Part shown: positions 7,773 to 20,343 of the stretch, piece after piece | How positions within the stretch are numbered: the first letter of the stretch is position 1 | How the letters are laid out: each line of letters begins with the position of its first letter | Source of the DNA: Corallococcus soli | GTDB taxonomy: Bacteria; Myxococcota; Myxococcia; Myxococcales; Myxococcaceae | Reading direction: 5' to 3' | Assembly (NCBI RefSeq): GCF_014930455.1 | Contig: NZ_JAAIYO010000022.1 | Location: forward strand, 1-59,753 | Length of the DNA stretch: 59,753 bases | Notes under the pieces: model-generated | The model's database searches: none | What the model was told of the DNA's origin: nothing | Seen by the model: the letters and a program-made list of their open reading frames with translations, nothing else | Translations under genes and position numbers: made by a program

Positions 7773-9441
7773 CCGACACCTCGCCCTTGCCCGTGTTCGG
7801 ATCCACGTAGAAGTGGGGCTCCTCGGGATAGGTCGGCTGGGGGCCAATGAAGTTGTGGGTGGGCGGCGGGGAGGCCGTCAGCCACTCGTAGCCCTTGCTG
7901 TTCCACGGGTTGTCCGCGCGCTCGCCGTACACCAGCGCGTACGTCAGGTAGATGGCGATGATGATGAACCCGAACGCGAGCAGCGACGCGCCGGCCGTGG
8001 ACGCCACGTTCAGCGCCTGGAAGCGCTCCGGGTACTCGTAGTAGCGGCGCGGCATGCCCGCGTTGCCCACGAGGAACTGGGGGATGAACGTCGCGTTGAA
8101 GCCCAGGATGATGAGCGCCGCGGACACCAGGCCCCACCCCTCGTGGTACATCTTCCCGAACATCTTCGGGAACCAGTAGTGGAGCGCGGCCAGGAAGGCC
8201 ATGATCGTCGCGCCCACCATGATGAAGTGGAAGTGCGCCACGACGAAGTACGTGTCGTGCCACGGCACGTCCAGCGACACCGTCGCCACCGCGATGCCCG
8301 TCATGCCACCGAACACGGTGAAGAACAGGAAGCCGCAGAAGTAGGCGAATGGGGTGCTGAACTCCACCGCGCCCTTGTAGACGGTGCCCACCCAGTTGAA
8401 GACCTTGATGGCGGTGAAGACGCCCACCAGCATCGACAGCACGCCGAACACGCCGGCGTTGAAGGTCGACTGGCCGGACACGAACATGTGGTGGCCCCAG
8501 GCGAAGAAGCCCACGAAGGCGATGCCCACGCTGGAGTACGCCACCGCGCGGTAGCCGAAGATGTTCTTGCGGCTGAAGGTCGCGACGACCTCGCTCATCA
8601 CGCCGAACGCCGGCAGCACCATGATGTACACGGCCGGGTGGCTGTAGAACCAGAACAGGTGCTGGAAGAGGACCGGGTCACCGCCGCGGGCCACGTCGAA
8701 CATGCCCAGGCTGAACAGGTTCTCCGCCGTCACCAGCAGGAGCAGGAGGCCAATCACCGGCGTCGCCAGCACCTGGATGCAGCTGGTCGCGTAGAGCGCC
8801 CAGACCATCAGGGGCATCTTGAACCAGGTGATGCCCGGCGCCCGCATGGTGTGCGCGGTGACGATGAAGTTCATGCCCGTGAGGATGGAGCTGAACCCGA
8901 TGATGAACGCGCCGAAGAGCACCGGCGCCACCGACGTCGTCGTGTGCGCGCTGTACGGCGTGTAGAACGTCCAGCCGGTGTCCAGGCCGCCGTTGAGCAT
9001 GCCCCAGAGCGCGAAGCCCGCGCCCGCCAGGTACACGTAGAGCGACAGCAGGTTCAGCCGCGGGAACGCCACGTCCTTCGCGCCCAGCATCAGCGGCAGC
9101 ATGAAGTTGCCGAAGATGGCCGGGATGGCAGGGATCATGAACAGGAAGATCATGACGATGCCATGCAGCGTGAAGACGCGGTTGTACGTCATCGCGTCCA
9201 TGATGGTCGGACCGGGCGTCAGCAGCTCGATCCGGATGAGCAGCGCGAAGATGCCGCCCACCAGGAAGAAGAGCAGCACCCAGGCCATGTACATGATGCC
9301 GATGCGCTTATGGTCCACCGTCAGCAGCCACGACTTCACCGTGGTGCCGTCCGTCAGGTAGCTCGGGTGGTGGCCGTGGTCGTCGGTCGCCTCATGGCCG
9401 GGGACTGCCCCCGGCGCGGCGATGCTACTGGATGGGGTCAT
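7765..9441 (-). CDS. ctaD: Cytochrome c oxidase subunit I (caa3 type)
   Basis: 558 residues. This is the haem-copper catalytic subunit, reducing O2 to water while pumping protons. His93 (TLHGIVM) is a low-spin haem ligand. CuB ligands are His268 with the cross-linked Tyr272 in YSHPAVY, and His317/His318 (GHHMF). His403 and His405 (AHFHF) bind the two haems. The YSHP form, lacking the Glu of GHPEV, is the signature of A2-type oxidases such as the Thermus and Rhodothermus caa3 enzymes. It overlaps subunit II by 17 bp. About 12 membrane helices are expected from length and hydropathy. Confidence 0.97.
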   Translation of the reverse strand: MTPSSSIAAPGAVPGHEATDDHGHHPSYLTDGTTVKSWLLTVDHKRIGIMYMAWVLLFFLVGGIFALLIRIELLTPGPTIMDAMTYNRVFTLHGIVMIFLFMIPAIPAIFGNFMLPLMLGAKDVAFPRLNLLSLYVYLAGAGFALWGMLNGGLDTGWTFYTPYSAHTTTSVAPVLFGAFIIGFSSILTGMNFIVTAHTMRAPGITWFKMPLMVWALYATSCIQVLATPVIGLLLLLVTAENLFSLGMFDVARGGDPVLFQHLFWFYSHPAVYIMVLPAFGVMSEVVATFSRKNIFGYRAVAYSSVGIAFVGFFAWGHHMFVSGQSTFNAGVFGVLSMLVGVFTAIKVFNWVGTVYKGAVEFSTPFAYFCGFLFFTVFGGMTGIAVATVSLDVPWHDTYFVVAHFHFIMVGATIMAFLAALHYWFPKMFGKMYHEGWGLVSAALIILGFNATFIPQFLVGNAGMPRRYYEYPERFQALNVASTAGASLLAFGFIIIAIYLTYALVYGERADNPWNSKGYEWLTASPPPTHNFIGPQPTYPEEPHFYVDPNTGKGEVSDV

Positions 9442-10471
9442 AGGCGGGTCCCTCGGAAGCGCTCTCGCGCACGTTCGCAGTGCGCAGCGACTTGATGTAC
9501 TCGACGATGGCGGCCGACTCGGGGCCCTGCAGCTTGCCCTGGTAGGTCGGCATCACGTTCTGGTAGCCGGCGACGATGTGCGCGCCCGGGTCCATCATCG
9601 ACTGGGTGATGTAGGCTTCATCCACGCGGATGTCCTGGCCGTCGGCGAGCTTCTCCGTGCGGTCGTACATGCCCAGGAAGGTGGGGCCGATGTGCCTGGA
9701 GCCGTCCACCGAGTGGCAGCCGAGGCAGCCCTGCGTGCCGACCAGCTTCTGGCCCTGCTCCGACATGCGGGCCGCGGGGGGCACCAGCGAGGTGTCCGCG
9801 AGCGCGTCCTGCCGGTCCTGCAGGCGGCCGCGCTGCTGCTCCTTCAGCCAGTTCTCGTAGTCCTCCGGCGCGAGCACGACGACCTCGGCCAGCATCTTCG
9901 AGTGCGACAGGCCGCAGTACTCGGTGCAGAGCACCTGGTACGTGCCGGGCTTCGTCGCCTCGAACCAGGCCTGCGTGTAGCGGCCCGGCAGCGCGTCCAT
10001 CTTGATGCGGAAGGACGGGACGTAGAAGGAGTGGATGACGTCGCGGGACGTGATGAGCAGACGCACCGGGCGGTTCGCCGGGACGTGCAGCACGTTCACG
10101 CCGTTGGGGCCCTCCGGGTAGGAGAACTTCCACATCCACTGCTTGCCCATGACGTAGACATCCATCGAGTCCTTGGGCGGGGTGGTGTACCAGGTGAAGT
10201 CCCGGAACCCGATGGCGAACCACGCCAGGAAGAACACCAGCGGCACGGAGACGAAGAGGAACTCCGTCTTCAGGTCCGGCACGACGTATTCCGTGTGCTG
10301 GTGGGCCTCCCGCCGGCGGTAGCGGAAGAACATGAAGAGCGCCGCGAGACCGACGCCCGCGGACATCACCATCGTCGTACCGACGACGAAGTAGTGCAGG
10401 AAGTCGACCCGTTCCGCGAACGTGGACGCGCGCTCCGGGAGGAACAGGAATTGGTTGGCCAGGTCGCTCAT
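9425..10471 (-). CDS. ctaC: Cytochrome c oxidase subunit II with fused cytochrome c
   Basis: 348 residues. Two membrane helices (about 27-49 and 70-88) precede the CuA domain, whose ligands are all present: His147, Cys182, Glu184, Cys186, His190 and Met193. A C-terminal cytochrome c domain has CLGCH (Cys249, Cys252, His253) and a likely axial Met307 in NVMPTY. The fusion makes this a caa3-type oxidase that accepts electrons through its own haem c. The start overlaps the SCO stop (ATGA). Electron supply probably comes from the adjacent Alternative Complex III. Confidence 0.96.
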   Translation of the reverse strand: MSDLANQFLFLPERASTFAERVDFLHYFVVGTTMVMSAGVGLAALFMFFRYRRREAHQHTEYVVPDLKTEFLFVSVPLVFFLAWFAIGFRDFTWYTTPPKDSMDVYVMGKQWMWKFSYPEGPNGVNVLHVPANRPVRLLITSRDVIHSFYVPSFRIKMDALPGRYTQAWFEATKPGTYQVLCTEYCGLSHSKMLAEVVVLAPEDYENWLKEQQRGRLQDRQDALADTSLVPPAARMSEQGQKLVGTQGCLGCHSVDGSRHIGPTFLGMYDRTEKLADGQDIRVDEAYITQSMMDPGAHIVAGYQNVMPTYQGKLQGPESAAIVEYIKSLRTANVRESASEGPAYDPIQ

Positions 10472-11343
10472 GTAGTCGCGCCTTTCTTCAGCTCGCGCCT
10501 CCAGAAATAGATCAGCATCGTGGCCAGGGCGCCGAAGACGGCAAGGGAGCCCAGGCGGATGAATCCGAAGATGTAGAAACCGTACCGCCGCGTGGCGGTG
10601 TCATACTTGAAACAGGACATGACGATGCGATCGAAGCTCGTCCCAACCCGACCGCCCGCCGCTTCCAGCAGCGCGAGCTTCGCATTCTGGCGGTCGAATG
10701 ACGTGCCGTAGAGGTAGCGCGAAATGCTCCCCTCCGGGGTGAGCACGGTGACCACCGCGGGGTGGGCGTACTGCTTCGTGCTCGGCTCATACGTGTACTG
10801 GAAGCCCACGGCGTCGGCGAGCTTGCGGATGTTCTCGTCGGTGCCGGTGAGGAAATGCCAGGGGGCCGACTCCGGCTTGCCCATGGACTGCAGGTACTTG
10901 CGGCGGCGCTCCGCGCTCTGGCCCGGGGTGTCCTTCGGGTCGATGCTGACCGTGAGGGCCTCGTAGTCCTTGCCCAGCTCAAGCCCCAGGTCGCGCATCA
11001 CGCGGACCTGTTCGTTGAGGACGAGGCTACAGAGCATGGGGCACTCGTAGTACACCAGCGTGAGCAGGGTGGGGCGCGTCTTCGACAGCAGGCCCCCCAG
11101 CCGCACTTCTTCCCCCGAAGAGTCCAGGAAGCGGGTCTCCAGCGGGATGGGCTCGCCCAGGTGCTCCTGCACGTCCACGCCGCTGATGGGCGGGGGCAGG
11201 TCGGAGTCCGCCTCCACGATGGCGCGGGGCGTCCGGCCTCCGCCCGGCAGGGCGGACGCCGGCAGGGCGCTGGCGAACACCAGCGCGACCGCCGCGAGGA
11301 GCCCGACGGAGCGGGCGGAGGTGTTCGGGAGGAGGGACGGCAT
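10468..11343 (-). CDS. SCO1/SenC family copper chaperone
   Basis: 291 residues with an N-terminal signal peptide (hydrophobic 13-30). The thioredoxin-fold SCO motif is CPMLC (Cys101, Cys105), with the distal copper-binding His194 in YAHPAVV. A second membrane segment lies near the C-terminus (about 258-280). The domain is therefore periplasmic and may be tethered at that end. It most likely delivers or reduces copper for the CuA site of the subunit II encoded immediately downstream, which it overlaps by 4 bp. Confidence 0.92.
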   Translation of the reverse strand: MPSLLPNTSARSVGLLAAVALVFASALPASALPGGGRTPRAIVEADSDLPPPISGVDVQEHLGEPIPLETRFLDSSGEEVRLGGLLSKTRPTLLTLVYYECPMLCSLVLNEQVRVMRDLGLELGKDYEALTVSIDPKDTPGQSAERRRKYLQSMGKPESAPWHFLTGTDENIRKLADAVGFQYTYEPSTKQYAHPAVVTVLTPEGSISRYLYGTSFDRQNAKLALLEAAGGRVGTSFDRIVMSCFKYDTATRRYGFYIFGFIRLGSLAVFGALATMLIYFWRRELKKGATT

Positions 11344-11383
11344 GGCGGGGGCGCGGCTCGGGTGAAGGGGGAGCGGGTGGAAC

Positions 11384-11857
11384 CTACTTCGTCGGCGCGG
11401 GCGTCGGGGGCGTCGTCTGCGGCGCCGGCTCGGGGGCCGGGGTCGGGGCGGGCTGGCGGGCCTTTTCGGCTTCGGAGGCCACGACCTGGTCCATGGCCTG
11501 GTCGATGGTCTTGTGGGCCCTGACGCCCGGCTGGTCGCCCCAGCCGTTCTTCACGGCCTGCTGCTGACCGCCCAGCTTCTCCACCGCGCGCCAGTCCTGT
11601 TCGAACAGGCGCTGGTTCACGATGCCAATCTCGTACTGGCCCACCGCGGCGGGACGCGGCGGAGGACCGTCCGGCTGGGCCTCCTCCATGGTGACGACCT
11701 GGATGCGCCAGGCCCACACCGCGCCCACGAAGAAGAGGACCATGGCGCCAACACCGACGCCCACGACCTTCCCCATGACGATGTGGTCTTCCTCGGCCGC
11801 GACGCCATGCGCACCGACGATGACCCGGGACTCGACTTCGGACTGGGTCTTCTTCAT
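11384..11857 (-). CDS. Unnamed single-pass membrane protein of the ACIII/oxidase operon
   Basis: 157 residues. A cytosolic N-terminus, one membrane helix (about 30-50) and a periplasmic tail ending in a Pro/Ala/Thr-rich run. The middle has a conserved-looking NQRLFEQDWRA ... GWGDQPGV ... IDQAMD pattern, which I associate with small proteins near SCO and oxidase genes in other phyla; that recollection is not a search result. It overlaps actF by 4 bp and precedes SCO by 40 bp, so it is a candidate accessory subunit or assembly factor. It has no haem or metal motif. Confidence 0.7.
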   Translation of the reverse strand: MKKTQSEVESRVIVGAHGVAAEEDHIVMGKVVGVGVGAMVLFFVGAVWAWRIQVVTMEEAQPDGPPPRPAAVGQYEIGIVNQRLFEQDWRAVEKLGGQQQAVKNGWGDQPGVRAHKTIDQAMDQVVASEAEKARQPAPTPAPEPAPQTTPPTPAPTK

Positions 11858-13053
11858 GGCTGCACGTACCTCAGGGACTCCGCGATGTAGGGGTCCTTCA
11901 CCGGCAGCGTGTACCGACCGCGCGCCCGCATCAGGGCGTAGCCCACCGAGACACCGCCCACGCCCACGAAGGCCGTGAGGAGCGTCCAGTGGAACGTCGG
12001 GCCGGCCTCACCGGAGAACGCCGGCCAGATGAGCCAGTACAGGTCCACCGCGTGGATGAGAAGCAGATACACGGCCATCGCGGCCAGCAGGCGGGGCTTC
12101 TCCTTCAGCTTGCGTGACAGCAGCATGAAGAAGGGCAGCACGAAGTGCAGCCAGAACAGCGCGATGGACATGGGGCGCCACGCGCCGAACATGCGCAGGC
12201 CGTACCACGGGGCCTCTTCCGGGATGTTGGCGATCCACACGAGGAGGAACTGGGAGAAGGCGATGTAGGCCCAGAACGCCGTGAAGGCCAGCATGAGCTT
12301 GCCCAGGTTGTGGTAGTGCGGAATCTTCACCACACTTCCGTACAGGTCCTTGCCCTGCGCGTTGACGGTGATGAGCGTCAGCATGCAGAAGGCGGCCAGG
12401 AAGCTGCCCGAAAAATAGTAGACGCCGTAGATGGTGGACTGCCACATCGGCGTGAGGCTCATCAGCCAGTCGAAGGCGGCGAACGTGATGGTGAGCGCCA
12501 GGAAGGGCAGGGCGCCCGGGGAGAAGCGGCGCTGCTTGACGGTGAGGTCCAGCCCGCCTGCCTCATCCTGTTGCGTGCTCCAGGCGTAGAGGCGGCTGCT
12601 CACGAAGATCCACACCGCGAAGTAGATGACCTGGCGGATGCCGAAGAACGTGGGGTTCAGGTAGCCGTGCTGCTTGTGGGCCAGGTGCTCCAGCTCCAGG
12701 CCGTGGATGTTGGCGAGCAGGGGCGAGCCCGGGAACCAGGGGTACAGGTACTTCAGGGCCGGAATCAGGCCCAGGAAGAGGACCGCGAAGACGGGCACCG
12801 CGATCGCCATGGTCTCCATGGCGCGGCGCAGGACGATGAGCCACTTGGCCTTCGCCGTGTGGAAGATGGCCAGCATGATGAGGGCGGCCACGCTGATGCC
12901 CGCCCAGTAGGTAAAGCCCAGCAGGTAGCTGAAGCTGGTGGCCTCGGGGTTCATGAAGAACCCCACGGCGGTGAGCACGAGGCCCACCACGCCCAGGCCG
13001 AACGCGGGCACCATCAACTTGGGCGTGCCGGTGTAGCGCTCCATGGCAGTCAT
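11854..13053 (-). CDS. actF: Alternative Complex III integral membrane subunit ActF
   Basis: 399 residues, about ten membrane helices, no cofactor motifs. The NrfD-like architecture is shared with ActC, of which ActF is a paralogue. Typical segments are FTYWAGISVAALIMLAIFH near the N-terminus, LHFVLPFFMLLSR and HAVDLYWLIWP. Together with ActC it anchors the complex and is thought to contribute to the quinol/proton-path side. It overlaps the actE stop (ATGA) and the next small gene (ATGA). Confidence 0.9.
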   Translation of the reverse strand: MTAMERYTGTPKLMVPAFGLGVVGLVLTAVGFFMNPEATSFSYLLGFTYWAGISVAALIMLAIFHTAKAKWLIVLRRAMETMAIAVPVFAVLFLGLIPALKYLYPWFPGSPLLANIHGLELEHLAHKQHGYLNPTFFGIRQVIYFAVWIFVSSRLYAWSTQQDEAGGLDLTVKQRRFSPGALPFLALTITFAAFDWLMSLTPMWQSTIYGVYYFSGSFLAAFCMLTLITVNAQGKDLYGSVVKIPHYHNLGKLMLAFTAFWAYIAFSQFLLVWIANIPEEAPWYGLRMFGAWRPMSIALFWLHFVLPFFMLLSRKLKEKPRLLAAMAVYLLLIHAVDLYWLIWPAFSGEAGPTFHWTLLTAFVGVGGVSVGYALMRARGRYTLPVKDPYIAESLRYVQP

Positions 13054-13613
13054 CGGTTCTCCTGCGGGACGGGCTGAGCCCCTCCGGGGGTGCTACGGGC
13101 GGCCTGCAGCGCGCGCACATAGGCGACGACGGCCCAGCGCTCACGCGTGTCGAGCTCACCCGAGAAGGACGGCATGATGCCGTAGCCCTCGTTGATGGCG
13201 GTGTAGAAGTGGCCGGCCGGCTTGTCCGCGAGGTCCAGCAGCGACGGCGGCAGGCGCAGGGCCATGTTCTCCGCGACGACGCTGTCACCGTCGCCGAGCA
13301 CGCCGTGGCACTGCGCGCAGACGATGTTGTACTTCTTCTGACCCAGCGCGAGCAGCGGCTTGTCCACCGTCATGGGGACGTTCGTCACCGCGACGCCGTT
13401 GGCGCGGCCGGTGCTGATGCCGGGGTTGCCCACGGGGCGCTCGCGCGGAACGGTGCCGGCGGGGGGCACGCGCATGGCGCGACCGTCCGGCCAGAACTCG
13501 GAGGCCTCGTAGTACTCGTACTTGGCCTGGGTCTCCATGCGCTGGAGGAATTCACTGCTGACGTTGCAGCCGGTGAGCGCGGCGAGCCCCGCGGCGGGGA
13601 TGAGCCACCTCAT
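13050..13613 (-). CDS. actE: Alternative Complex III monohaem cytochrome c lipoprotein ActE
   Basis: 187 residues from the ATG at 13613, which overlaps the actD stop. The lipobox LTGC puts the lipid on Cys16. One haem c site, CAQCH (Cys99, Cys102, His103), and a likely axial Met147 (YGIMPSF) define the cytochrome domain. In known ACIII complexes ActE is a membrane-anchored electron carrier passing electrons from the Fe-S/pentahaem part to the oxidase. The frame is open upstream but the extra sequence is shadow of actD. Confidence 0.93.
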   Translation of the reverse strand: MRWLIPAAGLAALTGCNVSSEFLQRMETQAKYEYYEASEFWPDGRAMRVPPAGTVPRERPVGNPGISTGRANGVAVTNVPMTVDKPLLALGQKKYNIVCAQCHGVLGDGDSVVAENMALRLPPSLLDLADKPAGHFYTAINEGYGIMPSFSGELDTRERWAVVAYVRALQAARSTPGGAQPVPQENR

Positions 13614-14155
13614 TCGTTCTCTCCCGAGACGACGGTCACCTGGGTGGCGCCCAGGGACTTCAACTGGTTCGTGGTGTCCGTCGCGTCCTGCCCCGTGGGG
13701 TGGGGCACGCTCAGCCAATAGCCGTGCGTGGACGCGCTGCGGAAGGCTTCGAACTCGAAGGCAGGGTGATACGGCTGGGGCAGCTTGCTGAGGCCGAGCA
13801 GCCCGAAGACGATGCCGAACGCGCAGAAGAGCACGGTCAGCTCGAAGGTGATGGGCACCCACGCCGGAAGGCTGAGCAGCGGACGACCGCCGATGTTGAG
13901 CGGGTAGTCGATGGTGTTCATCCACGTCTGCATCGCGAGCGCGGTGACCATGCCGGTGAGCGCGCCACCCAGGGCGATGAAGGGCACCCGCGAAGGGGGC
14001 AACCCCAGCGCTTCCGACCCGCCGTGCAGCGGATACGGAGAATAGGTGTCCATGCCCTGGAAGCCCTTCTCGCGCATCTGCCGGGTGGCATCCACGAGGG
14101 CATCCGGCGTGGCGAACTCGGCCAACACCCAGGAATCGAGGACCTTGGCTTCCAT
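13610..14155 (-). CDS. actD: Alternative Complex III subunit ActD (DUF3341)
   Basis: 181 residues. The N-terminal cytosolic part (VLAEFATPDALVDATRQMR) and the YSPYPLHG motif are typical of DUF3341/ActD. Two membrane helices follow (about 60-78 and 99-122), then a short soluble tail (HPAFEFEAFRSAS). It is a structural subunit without cofactors. The gap to actC is 4 bp and it overlaps actE by 4 bp. Confidence 0.93.
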   Translation of the reverse strand: MEAKVLDSWVLAEFATPDALVDATRQMREKGFQGMDTYSPYPLHGGSEALGLPPSRVPFIALGGALTGMVTALAMQTWMNTIDYPLNIGGRPLLSLPAWVPITFELTVLFCAFGIVFGLLGLSKLPQPYHPAFEFEAFRSASTHGYWLSVPHPTGQDATDTTNQLKSLGATQVTVVSGENE

Positions 14156-14159
14156 GACG

Positions 14160-15596
14160 CTAGTGCGCTCCGTGCGAGGCCGCGGCGGAATCCGTGCCGT
14201 GGTGGCCGTTGGCGGCGTGGGCGGCGTGCTTCAACTCCAACTGCAGCTCCTTCACCTCGCTCACCGCGACGGCGGGAACGAACTTGAGGAACAGCAGGAA
14301 GAGCGTGCCGAACAGGCCCAGCGTGCCGATGTAGATGGACCAGTCCACCCAGGTGGGGCTGTACAGGTCCCAGGAAGACGGCAGGAAGTCCTGGGAGAGT
14401 GAGGTGACGATGATGATGAACCGCTCGCACCACATGCCGATGTTCACCGCGATGGAAGCCACCCACATGATGGGGATGCTGGTGCGGCACTTCTTGAACC
14501 AGAAGATGTTCGGGGTGATGACGTTGCAGGCGATCATCAGCCAGTACACGCCGGCGTAGGGGCCGGTGGCGCGGTTCACGTAGAAGGTCCAGATCTCGTA
14601 CTGGTTCTGGGAGTACCAGGCGACGAAGTGCTCCATCATGTACCCGTAGGACACGATGAGGCCCGTCGCGAGGATGACCTTGTTCATGTTCTCCAGGTGG
14701 CGGTCGGTGATGACGTCCCGGAGGCCCAGGTACTTGCGGGCGGGCACGATGAGCGTGATGACCATCGCGAAGCCGCTGAACACGGCGCCGGCCACGAAGT
14801 ACGGGGGGAAGACCGTGGTGTGCCAGCCCGGGATCTGCGACACGGCGAAGTCGAAGGAGACGATGGTGTGCACGGACACCACCAGCGGCGTCGAAATGCC
14901 AGCGAGCAGCAGGTAGGCGATTTTATAGTTGTGCCAGTGCCGGCCGGAGCCGCGCCAACCCAGGGCGAACAGGCCGTAGATGGTGCGCTGCAGCTTCGTC
15001 TTGGACGAGTCGCGCAGGGCCGCCAGGTCCGGGATGAGGCCCACGAACCAGAACAGCGCGGACACGGTGAGGTACGTGGAGATGGCGAACACGTCCCACA
15101 CCAGCGGCGAGCGGAACTGCGGCCACGCGCCCAGGGTGCTGGGGTAGGGGAACAGCCAGAAGGCGAACCAGGGACGGCCCGTGTGGAGCAGCGGGAAGAG
15201 GCCGGCGCACATGACCGCGAACAGCGTCATGGCCTCCGCGAAGCGGTTGATGCTCGTGCGCCACTTCTGCTGGAAGAGCAGGAGGATGGCGGAGATGAGC
15301 GTGCCGGCGTGGCCGATACCGACCCACCAGACGAAGTTGACGATGTCGAACGCCCAGCCCACCGGCTGGTTGTTGCCCCACACGCCGATGCCGCGCGCCA
15401 GGGTGTAGGTGACGCCGATGACGAGCAGTCCCAGGGCGGCGGACGTGATGCCCAGCATCATGAACCAGCCCTTGCCGGGCTTGCGCCAGACATGGTCCAG
15501 CAGCGTCTCATTGAGGGACTTGTCGTCGTGGTGCGGCGCGACGAGGTCCCGGGGCTCGAGCGGGTCGAGCGGGAGTGCGTGAGCGGTCTCGGCCAT
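14160..15596 (-). CDS. actC: Alternative Complex III NrfD-like quinol-binding subunit ActC
   Basis: 478 residues, ten predicted helices, NrfD/PsrC family. Signatures include [16 protein letters not shown] near residue 90 and [15 protein letters not shown]. In solved ACIII structures ActC carries the menaquinol site next to the Fe-S clusters of ActB. Here it lies 5 bp downstream of actB, so the adjacent position fits. The N-terminal hydrophilic stretch ([18 protein letters not shown]) is cytosolic. Its His/Glu-rich C-terminus is typical. Confidence 0.94.
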   Translation of the reverse strand: MAETAHALPLDPLEPRDLVAPHHDDKSLNETLLDHVWRKPGKGWFMMLGITSAALGLLVIGVTYTLARGIGVWGNNQPVGWAFDIVNFVWWVGIGHAGTLISAILLLFQQKWRTSINRFAEAMTLFAVMCAGLFPLLHTGRPWFAFWLFPYPSTLGAWPQFRSPLVWDVFAISTYLTVSALFWFVGLIPDLAALRDSSKTKLQRTIYGLFALGWRGSGRHWHNYKIAYLLLAGISTPLVVSVHTIVSFDFAVSQIPGWHTTVFPPYFVAGAVFSGFAMVITLIVPARKYLGLRDVITDRHLENMNKVILATGLIVSYGYMMEHFVAWYSQNQYEIWTFYVNRATGPYAGVYWLMIACNVITPNIFWFKKCRTSIPIMWVASIAVNIGMWCERFIIIVTSLSQDFLPSSWDLYSPTWVDWSIYIGTLGLFGTLFLLFLKFVPAVAVSEVKELQLELKHAAHAANGHHGTDSAAASHGAH

Positions 15597-15601
15597 GACG
15601 G

Positions 15602-18849
<3,248 letters not shown>

Positions 18850-18853
<4 letters not shown>

Positions 18854-19512
18854 CGGTGGCATGTGGAGCAGCTCGTGCGCGAGTGAACGTCGTATTCTTT
18901 GTAGAGCTTGTCGGCGAGCGCCGCGGCTTCGGCCTTATCCGCCGGAGGAGCCCAGGTCATGCTGGTGATGAACTCCGCGGGGCGGAGGCTGGGCTTCGGA
19001 TCGCGGTGGCAGTCCAGACACCAGCTCATCGTCAGCGGGGCGGCCTGCTCGATGGCGCCCATCTGGTCCACGCGGCCGTGGCAGGTGGCGCAACCGACGC
19101 CCTTGCCCACGTGGATGGAGTGGTTGAAGTAGACGTAGTCCGGCAGGTTGTGGACGCGAACCCAGGGGATGGGCTGGTCGGCGAAGAACGCCTTGCGGAC
19201 CTCGGTGAGGTACGGGCTCTTGTTCCACACCTGGGCGTGGCAGGACATGCACACGGTGGTGGAGGGGATGCCCGCCGACGGGGATTTCTCCACCGTCCAG
19301 TGGCAGTAGCGGCAGTCAATCTGTTCGTCGCCGGCGTGGTGCCGGTGGTCGAACTCGATGGGCTGTTCCACCGGGTGTGCCTGGTTGGTCACGAGCGGTG
19401 AGCGCACGTAGGCCAAGAGACCGCCGATGGCGATGGCGGGCACGGCGAGGAGCATCGCGGCCGACAGGCGCGACACCGTATTCGTCCAGCGTGGGAAGAG
19501 AGGGCCGCTCAT
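18850..19512 (-). CDS. actA: Alternative Complex III pentahaem cytochrome c ActA
   Basis: 220 residues. One N-terminal membrane helix (about 13-35) is followed by a periplasmic domain with five CxxCH sites: CRYCH, CMSCH, CATCH, CLDCH and CSTCH at the extreme C-terminus. Extra His residues (FDHRHH, NHSIH) suit bis-His coordination. It is first in the operon and matches the usual pentahaem ActA. No strong ribosome site is seen ahead of the ATG. It relays electrons within the complex toward ActE. Confidence 0.95.
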
Positions 19513-19952
19513 ACCAGGACCAGGGGCAAGGGGACTGAAGGCGACATGAAAGCAGGGGTGGACGCGTCAATGCCGTCCGGCGCGGAAGTCGAGGGTGCCA
19601 TCCCGGCCCCGGTGGACCGGGCGGGCGGTGGCTCCTGGCGCTCAGACGGCAAGGCAGTCACGTCCAACGAACCTCTAGGATGGTGCCGTGGGCGTGGGTC
19701 CCTTATGCATTTCCCGACCCAACGCGGCGCGGGACCATCATTCATCGACACGGCAGTGTCAACCATTCTGTGGGGAGTGGGAATACGGATCGCATAGCAC
19801 TTCCACGCGGGTTGGCGACAAGTTGCCGCACCCGGGTGATGAATCCCACTTCTGGGGATCGGAAGGGGCATTGCGCGTCACGCGGCCACGCAGGGGATCA
19901 ATCCCTCTCAGCGTGCGCGCGATACAGGGTGCGACGGCTCAGGACCCACCGG
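19513..19952. other. Intergenic region upstream of the respiratory operon
   Basis: About 440 bases between actA and the HNH gene, both on the minus strand. No gene is supported; open frames here read as Arg/Pro-rich shadow. On the minus strand a TTGACA (19762-19757) overlaps an inverted repeat GACAC-GGCA-GTGTC at 19747-19760. A second inverted repeat, AGGGAT-CA-ATCCCT, lies near 19893-19906. Composition is a little less GC-rich than in the genes. It must hold the operon promoter and probably the end of the repair transcript. Confidence 0.6.
19542..19569 (-). promoter_or_regulatory. Weak candidate promoter for the actA operon
   Basis: On the minus strand, TTGACG (19569-19564) and ATGTCG (19547-19542) are 16 bases apart, ending about 30 bases before the actA start. 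The -35 is good but the -10 is poor. The perfect TTGACA at 19762-19757 is an alternative, also without a strong -10 at standard spacing. Myxobacterial promoters often deviate from consensus, so this is only a candidate. Confidence 0.25.
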
Positions 19953-20336
19953 TCACGGCTTGAAGCGGGGCGACTCGGAGTCCGGGTCGGCGGGGGCTCG
20001 CCAGCGATCGCGGCGCTTCTGGAGCAGCCGGTCCACCAGCTCGCGGACGCGGGCGTCGCGGTGGAAGTTCGCGTCGTGGCGGCTGCCCTTGCCCTGGTTG
20101 CAGCGGGCGCAGGCCAGGGCCAGGTTCTCCAGCGCGTCCGTGCCCCCCGCAGTCCGGGGGATGATGTGCTCGATGGTGGCGCGGCTGATGGGCTCGCCAT
20201 CCGGGGTGACGGCGAGGTGGGCGTTGCAGTGCAGGCACTTGCCCATCCAGACCTCGGCGCCCCGGTGGGCGACGCGCTCGAAGGTGGCGTCGGTGGCGAT
20301 GATGCCCAGGACGCGGCGCCGCTTGGCCTGGCTCAT
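19953..20336 (-). CDS. HNH endonuclease-like protein linked to the repair cluster
   Basis: 127 residues from the ATG at 20336, 7 bp after the pdeM stop. The zinc pairs are CLHC (34-37) and CARC (76-79). The HNH core reads ATIEHIIPRTAGGTDALEN, with His57 as general base and Asn71, followed by CNQGKGSRHD. The N-terminus is basic (KRRRVLG). This is a complete small HNH domain of the restriction/McrA-like kind without a partner methylase. Its position at the end of the exonuclease-ligase-helicase-phosphoesterase set suggests a DNA-processing role, which is inference. Confidence 0.85.
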   Translation of the reverse strand: MSQAKRRRVLGIIATDATFERVAHRGAEVWMGKCLHCNAHLAVTPDGEPISRATIEHIIPRTAGGTDALENLALACARCNQGKGSRHDANFHRDARVRELVDRLLQKRRDRWRAPADPDSESPRFKP

Positions 20337-20343
20337 GGTGGGA

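Noticed and set aside
19509..19871. Minus-strand open frame of 120 codons upstream of actA
   Set aside because: Pro/Arg/Ser-rich composition, no ribosome site and no domain; more likely the leader and promoter region.
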